Assembly: GCF_027409185.1 (NCBI RefSeq)
Contig: NC_084468.1
Span: forward strand, 104,408,001-104,472,000
Source of the DNA: Cynocephalus volans
Lineage: Eukaryota; Chordata; Mammalia; Dermoptera; Cynocephalidae
Direction of reading: 5' to 3'
Length of the DNA stretch: 64,000 nucleotides
In this document: one piece after another, positions 55,481-64,000 of the stretch
Position numbering within the stretch: position 1 is the first letter of the stretch
Layout: each line of letters starts with the position of its first letter
Program-made: the position numbers and the translations under genes
Notes under the pieces: generated by a model
Seen by the model: only the letters and a program-made list of their open reading frames with translations
Told to the model about the DNA's origin: nothing
Databases searched by the model: none

Positions 55481-56379
55481 AAAGGAGAAATAGCCATAGT
55501 AAAATCAGCTCCTACAAAGATAAGGGGGAGTGATTCTACCTCTAGGCTAAATCAGAACACCCTGGGCTGCCTACAAATGCTCTCCTCCTACTCCATTCCA
55601 AATTGCTTGCTCTGCCCTGGCAAGCGATACCCTGGGTTAGTGCTGCCTAGGAACTTTGCCCTGTAGGACTGAATTCTGTCATGGAATTGCCCTGGCAAAT
55701 AGCTTACAAAAGGAAGGATATAATTGTATGTAGTAAGTACAAAGTGAGGTATTCTGTATTAGTTAAATAAATCTCCAATGGGGAATAATAGATTTATGTT
55801 CTAAGAAGAAAGGGTTGTTTCTATAAGGGGTTAGTTTAGCCACCTTGAAAATGGTAAAACAAACTTCACAGAAAATTATTCTGACTTAGGCCATCACAAA
55901 TGAATGATTCACTGGCTGAAGTATCATTGATGGTTATGACTGTTATAAATCAGGCTTGTTCAGTGCAAATAAAAGAGCATTTAGAGAGATGATGAAACAA
56001 GCAGACTGCAGCAAGTGCTCTTTGATTACCTTTGCAATAAAATGCTCACCTTAGCCCCCTTTCCCCACCTCATGTTAGAGATAAAAAACATTGGAGAAAG
56101 GAGGTTTGGATGGAGAAAGAAGAATAGACAGCATAAATCATCCATGAGAAAAACTCCTGACTCAGTTGTCTTTGACCTGTCTAACCTCTTATGTGGTGGT
56201 AGTGCAACCCGATTCTCTCTCAGGACAGCATAATTAGGACATATATTTGCAGGCCAAGAAAGATGGCATGGAAGATATCTACACTCTAATTCCCATTGAT
56301 ATGTGGGTGACACCCCACAGCAGACTTGAAGTGACCCTTCTCTCAGAGACACGTTCGATTAGCCCAGTGGGCCCTTTCT
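55481..56379. other. Intergenic DNA, nothing recognised
   Basis: No exon with splice context and no named repeat seen. Confidence 0.5.
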
Positions 56380-56615
56380 GCTGTGATAGCAGTGATGAGG
56401 AAACATGGACTTTGCAGCCAGACCCAAGTTCACATCCTAGTTATGCCACTTATAAACTATGTGACTTGAAGTAAGTAACCTAACTTTATCTGACTTGTTT
56501 TTATGCCTGAAAAACAGGATAAAATCATCTATCTAATGAGGTTGTGGGGATAAAATGAGTTAATGTATGGAAAGAGCATGGCACATAGTTACTGCTCAAT
56601 AATGTTTGCCTCCTT
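56380..56615 (+). mobile_element. MIR SINE
   Basis: GGACTTTGCAGCCAGACCCA, AGTTCACATCCTAGTTATGCC, ACTTATAAACTATGTGACTT, AAATGAGTTAATGTATGGAA and GGCACATAGTTACTGCTCAA; nearly complete MIR, plus strand. Confidence 0.75.
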
Positions 56616-58217
56616 TCCTTTCATCTGCTGAAAGACCTTTCTGTAATGTAGAGAATTATCCTCAGTAACATTAGAGAAAAGGCCTCTTTAGGCATAAAAT
56701 CACCTGCCAATTCTGCTGAGGACACAGGCTTCACATAGCTCTTGGAGACTTAGGTGCACAGCTCAGGGTAAAAAGATGCTTTGCAGCCCTGTGGCAGGAT
56801 GGCCATGAGGATCTGTTCCCTGACCAGGGTACAGCACTCTTTCCCCAGAGTTTAATAGTCCCATTCTCATCTGGAGTTTACCCCAGGCTTTGAAGAGGCT
56901 CCAAACTAGAACAGCAAGGAAGGCCTATAGGGCTGAGTGGGGAACCAGTGCTAACCTGGATTTTGGCCTCTGATGAAATCACAACTAACCTCACCTTCTC
57001 TCCTTAGTCTCTTTGGAAATGCTTACTTTCTATAATAAACTTGGAAAGACTGCTTTTCCTCAAGGATTGTTTTTCCCCCCATAGTCTTCCCCAGGGCTCC
57101 TTTCTAAGCTGGACTGATACCTTGGTCCTGGTAGTAAATGGTGAACATCAGACCTCTTGGGTGCTGGCTGATAGGCGTCTTTACCTTCCCAAATTGTTCC
57201 TGGATGTTGATCGAGCCCATCAGGACATATTTAGATAAATCAGAAAAAGCATCTTTGCCCTCTACTCCTAGATCCTGGGAACAATTTGGTGAATTGCCAG
57301 TAAGCAGTATTTGTAACATAAAATGTCAGCTCTCTCTTTGCCCCTCTCAGCCTGTGACATGCCACATCCAATTTGTCTTTGTCCCAACTGTGAGGTTGTA
57401 ATCTCATCATTCTGGCCTTTTGCAGTTAAGTGTTCTCCAAAGATATGATATATGAGGAGGAGGAGGACTGATAATGGAGCTAATCTTTCAAGGTCTTGCT
57501 TAAGCAATTGTAGATAATACAGAAGAAACTCTTGGCGGATTTTTATTTTGAACAAATGGTTTATAAACTGGGAGCATTATTTTTTCCCTAAGCTGTAGTC
57601 TGAATATAGCTTAAAATATAGAGAATATTCTCTGTAAGTTCAACGTGTTTCTGTTAATGTTATGTGCCTTAAGAATAGAAAATAATATTCTGACATATAG
57701 TTCCATATGTCAAATATACAAATCCCTATTTGCTGAGAAGGTAGCACAGCTTAATTACAGGAAGGATTGATGTTTTCATGAATGGAATATTGAGAATCAG
57801 AGAGACTGGAAATGATTACTTGTTTGTTTAGAGAAAATCTTGAGGACATACATGATCATTGGATAAAGGGCAGTAAGCAAGTCTTAAAAAAACAAACAAA
57901 AAACCCATAAAGTAGTTCATGTTTTCCCTACTTTTTATTTTACATTAAATTCACTATTGATTTTTTTCCATTTATTTTTCTTTAGCTACCAAAAATCTTT
58001 TAAAAAGCAGTTGTTATTTGTTCTTTATGGCCACTAAGGAGTAATTCATTAAATACAACTCAAACTCTGGTGCTCTCCAGTGGTCAAAAAGTCTAGAATA
58101 TTGTCTTAGATGAGCTTATACTTTTGCTTTAGGTTTGTGGACTAGGCACAGTTATTCTGCCCCAGTAGAATGGATTTGAGGCCTTTAAAATTAAAAATTA
58201 AAAAAGAGAACTAAGTA
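56616..58217. other. Intergenic DNA, nothing recognised
   Basis: No gene or repeat recognised. The right part may already belong to the PDE5A 3' UTR; AATAAA hexamers on the minus strand occur around 57,970. Confidence 0.4.
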
Positions 58218-58330
58218 AAATAAACACGTGCTTTGAAACTAGACAGATCTGGGCTCAAATCCAGCTCATGCCATTTGGCAAGTATTTAACTCCTAAGCCA
58301 GTAAGAATCACCCTCTACAGAGTTATGGAC
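58218..58330 (+). mobile_element. MIR SINE fragment
   Basis: GTGCTTTGAAACTAGACAGA, TCTGGGCTCAAATCCAGCTC and ATGCCATTTGGCAAGTATTT, the left half of a MIR. Confidence 0.6.
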
Positions 58331-58339
58331 TTGAAGTGA

Positions 58340-61300
58340 GAATGTGGATGGAAAACGTTGCCCTCAAATTAGTAACAAAGGATATTAATAAAGGGAAGGC
58401 TATTATTGAGTGGAGACTAGGCTAAGGGAATGATTTTATTAAACCAAATTTTTCTTCAGCTAACCATAAGTTTCCTTGATTAATGTCTCTCAAACTATTG
58501 GGCCATTCTCCCTGCCTAAAAAACAAAGTCCCCTATTAGTTTCCCACCCTTAAAATTCAAAGTCCCTTAATAAGTACACAATATTCATACCTTCTTGTTC
58601 ATTCTTTTTATTTTTACAAAGCACGGCAAAATGAGGAAACAACTGACAGGTGAAGAGTTTGCATAATGGAAAACCACCCTGACCATCTCATGACTTTACA
58701 GGGACCATAAGTGGATAAGTGTTCCTTTAAAGTGATGTCATAGAAAAGTAACCTAAAATGTTTTTCGTGGTGGAGGAGAGGAAAGAAAAGGAATCAACAT
58801 TCACAATTATTTTAAATGACTTAAAAGCTAAACATAATATACATAGTAACTCCTTTATCCTAGTATAAAAATAGTGCCAGAAACTATATATTTGTTCAAA
58901 TATATTGAAAAGGTATAAGAATACAAATAGATATTAACAGTGTCTAGTGATGATTCTTAGGGTTTTCTTTTCTTAAACTGTAATAGAAATTTATATTTTC
59001 AACTATTTACATTGCTTTCAACAACATTCATTAAGACATGTTTACACAGGCTTTTGATAAGTATACAGAAGGGTAGAGTGAACTTTTAATACTTTCTTCT
59101 TCGCTCCCTGTGGTAGAGCAGAAGGGGTCCCAAACTGCACAATTTAGTAGTCCAAGAAAACTCTGAGAAACCTCTACCTGGCTACGTATGGAAAAATAAT
59201 CTATATAGTAGAATATGAGACTCCTTACACGAGGTATTCTTTAAGCTATCAACAGTTTAAGTGATTCCTACTTGCAAGAAGACAGGATGTTCACTGATAG
59301 ATTCTTAATGAGTTTCAGGTAAAGAAGGTACATAATACATATGTTATAGATGAAAATGAAAGTGATATAATGTACCCAAACATTTTCACGTTTTCATGTT
59401 AAATTGGCAGGATCAGAAGCTGTTAAGTGTCTTATTCAGCACCTCCTGCATAGACTGTGATCACTGCTCTGTCTCCACAGCTGAGCACACTACCTAATGT
59501 GGCAGGGACTTGATTGTCCTATCGTATTTGAACTGTAATTGTTACAGGAGAAGAGGGCAATTACTCCCCCCCCACCCCATCTTAAATCAATCTTGTAAAC
59601 CACCACCACAACAAAAGACAGCACTGCTTGTGATGGCCTATTAAATTTTAGGAGTACGATCTGGTGAAAAACACATAGAAATTGAAAATCAAATTGAAGC
59701 AGGTTAAATATTTGTGCTCTATGCTGAAAATAAAGGCACTTCAATGCTAGGCAGGAATATATGAGTGACCTCCAAGAATCTAATATTTTCAGTATATTTT
59801 CTTACACTTTCTTGTCTCCAATATTCCTGTTAAAGGAAACTATTCCTCATAATTAAGAGTTAAGGGATTAGTGGTGACAACATTATCACCCAGGGTTTGT
59901 ATGTTGAGGCAGAGTACTCAAAGAACTCTAAATCTCACACTCATTAGTCACACTGCATAAGAAGCTAAATAAATGAATTGCCTTTGTTTTTTCAGTCTTG
60001 GAAAATCAACATAAGAAATGACACATGAGATTAGGTTACCTGCTCAATATCCCATTTCTGACAGTGGTCTCCAGGGCCCATTAGGGCTTACAAAGTAGCT
60101 GCCTTTTGTGACTTTTTCCTTGAAGACAAAGGCTGTGCCCAAACATAACTCCTTTAAAAGCACAACTTGTTCAGGCACACACAGGTTAAGTGACTTATGC
60201 AAGTTCACACAGGACTTTGATTGGCAAGGGCCAATCCTCTGAAAAATATAAGGCCACGTAATTTTACAGACAACTTTTAAAAATTTAGTAAAATAGTGGG
60301 GAATTTTCTGGCTGAGAATTGAAATTAAATGGTATCATATTACTTCTCTGTAAGTAAATAAACTATAACAAGAACTGCTTCTTGGTAGTTATACGTAATA
60401 TAAATACTGGGTAACGTAAGGGAGGACCATATGTATTTTTTTTCAACTTGAGAAGATCCTGGAAAGGAAATATTCACATAACAACAAAAACTTTGATTTG
60501 TGCCCATGTACCACAGATATTAACCCATGTATGGAATGATACATGGATTAAAATTTCCTAAAAATTAAAAACTATTTGAACCAGTTAACCAGTCCTCAAG
60601 AAGTAATCTTCTGTATGAACTAAAACATCCAACAATAAAATAAAATAGGCACGGCACTGCCCAACTTCATTTAATGTCTTAACTAGTAAAGTAAATAAAC
60701 CATTATCTAAAAGCAAACCAAACAAACAACTTATAATCTAAATATATCTTCTTGTTTGTTAAAATGTCACACATAACACATCCTCCACGCACAATCTACC
60801 ATGTCTTTAAACAAATTCTCAGTGACATATATTAGAGGGGTCTAAACTACTAAATTATACGACTACATATTTTAGCATAAGTGCTAAATCACAATGTGTG
60901 TGATAAAGAGATAGGTATATTAAAGACTGCTGTTCTTTCAACAGTTTTTCTATACTAAGGAATTATGTATGCATGCATAGGTGTGTACCAGGATATAGAT
61001 AAACCTATTATTTTAGTGACAGCCTGTGTAATTTATACACCAGTGCCACCAAGAGGCATCCTTATAGATTTCATCTGAATGACATAAAAATAAAATAATA
61101 TTCTGGAAATACAAATATTATAATAATACATACAGCATTAAACAGTTGATACTTGCTAATTTAGCTTTTACCAATACAAAGTAATGGCAATACAATTTGT
61201 TTTGCTTTTTTCACCTGAATGTTAAGAATAAAGCCACATTATGTCAAAATATACAAGTATATACACAATCAGAATTTTAAAAACTTAATGAACATGTTGA

Positions 61301-62905
61301 ATTTTAGGCAAAGTTTAGGTGAAAAAGGACATAAATGGAAAACAAGTTTTTAGTGAAAGGTCTTTGAGAATACTATATTCCCAAGAGATTTTCTATCCAA
61401 ATTAGTGATAGAAACTGAGATCAAACACCTTTTTTGGAGGAGGGGGTATGTGCAAGTTAACAAATCAAACAAATCTCTGTCTTCCTACTCTCCCCAAACC
61501 TAAACCTTTCTGGATATTTGGAACAGATCTTCCTTTCCTAAACCAGTTGCTCAATTCATTATCTACTTCTCCAGTGCTGAATAAATGTGTATTTAGGGGC
61601 ACATATTACAATGCCAATTACAGTGGGCTCAAATTCCAAGAAAATGTTAACTGTACTAAAAGCTATGGAAAGGAAATACCACCGACTACAAGCTAAGGGC
61701 CAGTGTTTAGGGTACACACCCAAACTTTGGTGACTGTGGGTTGACCTGTTCTATAAACCAAAATCTGGCAGTTTCTTAATTGCAATGCTGCTATTTATTC
61801 AGGCATAAGGTTTCTTACCTTATTGATCCCTCAAATTCATTTTTGACCCCAATATTGGGGATAGCCTTTTGCTGTTTATATAATTAAAACTTTTCTCTAT
61901 ATTTCACTTGACAGAGGAAAAGATTCATTTTTTACTCTCCTATCTATAGTCATATCACACTTCAGGTAAATGGTCTAACTATCACTTTTTTCTCACTTTC
62001 CTGTTGAGATTTAAGCTGTTGACTTACAAACTGTGGTTGGTAAGGAGGTAAAAGATGAGAAAATTATTTTTAAAAGGAAGTTCAATATTCAAAACATTGA
62101 CTCTGAAGGATCTATTCCAACAGAACATTTCTCTGCTCATAGATATCCATGGACATTCTATTTCTGGATTACACTGACCTTTCCAACAAAATCAGTGACT
62201 GGATCTTCTCCAAAGGTTTCCCTTGCTTTATATCAGATAGGTTAGATTGAAGTGATTTCATGGATAGCCTTTGGATAAATGTACTGCACTGAAATGAGAA
62301 AGTTCTCTCCTGCCTGTTCTCATAAAAACAGCAAATAAAATACTTGTAATGTTTTCTTTACAGTATTGCCTCATAGTATTTTCCATTTGTTTCAAAGTAC
62401 CTTATCTTTTTAAGATGTTGTTGACAAATACACTTTTTCTCCTTAAAATCCACTCAGCCAATATTTTTTCTCTATCCTATGAAGGCTTTAAATGTCACAG
62501 ATGATATTCAATTTGCTCCTATCCTACTTTTGAGAAAGGAAAGATTCCTCAAAGCATGGTAATTCAGAAAATACAAAACCAATTATTTAAAATCCCCAGG
62601 CAAAAAACAACCTCAGTGCAAGAATGCCACTTATTCTCTGCAGTACACAAAATATCACAAAGAGTGCTCTTATCAGTGTGCTAAGAGAGGGTGTTGATTG
62701 TATCAGGTCAGTGGCATAAAACAAATAAACAGAATTTGTAATAGTCCTCTAAAAACATCATGTTATTATGCTCTCAAAAGTTGTGCAAAAATAAAAATGC
62801 AGCAGTGGCAAAGTATACACCACATCTGTACAGTGTACAGCAAAACTACGCATACTGCAGAATACACCATCTTGGCAGACTTCAGCTCTGCATGAAATAG
62901 GCCAC
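58340..62905 (-). other. PDE5A: Probable PDE5A 3' UTR and downstream flank
   Basis: This repeat-poor stretch follows the PDE5A stop on the minus strand. Known PDE5A mRNAs have long 3' UTRs, so a multi-kilobase UTR is expected. Minus-strand AATAAA candidates include 61,794-61,799 and 58,607-58,612; which is used cannot be told from the sequence. A 70-codon plus-strand open frame (62,033-62,245) is not supported as a gene. The boundary on the left is uncertain. Confidence 0.5.
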
Positions 62906-63043
<138 letters not shown>

Positions 63044-63807
63044 CTAAGGAAAGAAAAATAAAGCAAACAACTAGAAGGAAGTCAGGAAATAAGCCCTCTC
63101 TCACAGGCTGGCCACAAAAGACCACATCCCACACTCATTTCATGAGCAAACCTGCTGTTGGGGTTTTCACAAGCTATGTGAACACATAGATCATTTACAA
63201 ACAATTCTCCTTAAGTTATACAGATAAGGAGTACATGCTGAGAGACAGAGCGAACACACACATTACAAAATAACATCAACGAACTATGGAGACAGATCTG
63301 TGTAGAATCACTTTTTAGGGAAACAGTATATTTTTAGGTAGTGCAGATGGCTCTCCCTAAGTATAACTCCATTAGGAGCTGCTTAGCTTTTGCATTTTTC
63401 TATAGAATGGTTATATACAATGTACTTAAACAGATTTTTATCACATTTTACATATTTTATCATATCTATTTTATATCTATTTATATATTACATACTTTAT
63501 CATATCAATTTTTAAACAGATTTTTATAACAGATTAATTTATAATTCATTGTGGCATTGTTTACCAACTATATTGCCATAATATTTAGCTATAAAAATGC
63601 TCATTGCAGATTTCTTCATAATAGAGAAACATTGAAAATGACTTAAATACCTAACAACAGGGTTAGGCATATTGTGTTATTTTGTGGCCATTAAAAATGT
63701 CACACAGAAGCACATTTGACACTGAAAGAAAGTTTATGATATATTATGGATTGCAAAAAGCAATTTTTGTTAAATGAAAAGAATATAAAAATTTCATAAA
63801 GATATAC
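63044..63807 (-). other. PDE5A: PDE5A last intron (partial)
   Basis: Intron sequence that ends with the acceptor CTTTCCTTAG at 63,044-63,053. Its donor is outside the window. AT-rich, no exon or clear repeat seen up to 63,807. Confidence 0.8.
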
Positions 63808-64000
63808 GGTTGACCCTTGAAAACATGGGTTTGAACTACACTGGTCCACCTATAACTGGGTTTTTTTCAATATATTAAAATGTTTTTAAAATGTATTTTC
63901 TCTTCCTTATGATTTTCTTAATATCATTTTCTCTTCTCTAGCTTACTTCATTGTAAGAATACCATGTATAATACATATAAATACAAAATATGTGTTAATT
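63808..64000 (+). mobile_element. Tigger/MER2-like DNA transposon end
   Basis: GGTTGACCCTTGAAAACATG, GGGTTTGAACTACACTGGTC and CACCTATAACTGGGTTTTTT follow the 5' end of a MER2/Tigger-type element, preceded by TA. It runs off the right edge of the window inside the PDE5A intron. Confidence 0.58.

Overview
This is a 64 kb stretch of mammalian nuclear DNA. It has split genes with GT/AG introns, placental L1, MIR, L2, MER5 and MaLR repeats, and a young tRNA-derived SINE family. The SINE heads look like tRNA-Ile, and they occur as monomers and dimers with A and B boxes and tails ending in short oligo(A). No 7SL-derived Alu or B1 is seen. From memory of SINE families, this pattern best fits a colugo (Dermoptera, CYN-type SINEs). 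A rhinolophoid bat is an alternative that cannot be excluded without a database comparison.

Only two host protein genes can be supported, both on the minus strand. FABP2 (intestinal fatty-acid-binding protein) is complete in four exons at 23,192-26,271 and encodes 132 residues with no lesion. A DR1 nuclear-receptor element lies about 100 bp upstream of its ATG. The last coding exon of PDE5A (cGMP phosphodiesterase 5A) is at 62,906-63,043, followed on the minus strand by a repeat-poor stretch that probably holds its long 3' UTR. The order FABP2 - PDE5A, both in the same orientation, matches human chromosome 4q26 as I remember it.

Layout. 1-19,850 is a stack of L1 fragments in both orientations, with nested SINEs, a solo LTR and MaLR LTRs. 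20-30 kb holds FABP2 and mostly old repeats (MIR, L2, MER5, a mariner-like MITE). 30,157-37,149 is an ERV-L provirus, internally rearranged and interrupted by a 3.9 kb L1. 37-45 kb has MaLR LTRs, two SINEs and an old LINE endonuclease fragment. 45,127-51,540 is a near full-length antisense L1. 51.5-58 kb is sparse intergenic DNA with one MaLR LTR, one SINE and MIRs. 58-64 kb is the PDE5A 3' end and part of its last intron.

The most unusual object is the ERV-L provirus. It has a perfect 5-bp target duplication and TG...CA ends that define a minus-strand insertion. Its interior and 3' LTR now read in the plus direction, which leaves two LTRs head to head as a palindrome with arms of about 420-445 bp. 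The last bases of the LTR are present as short inverted duplicates at both breakpoints. This is best explained by an inversion inside the provirus with staggered ends. I found no evidence of a new coding system; almost every long open frame lies in an L1 or in the provirus.
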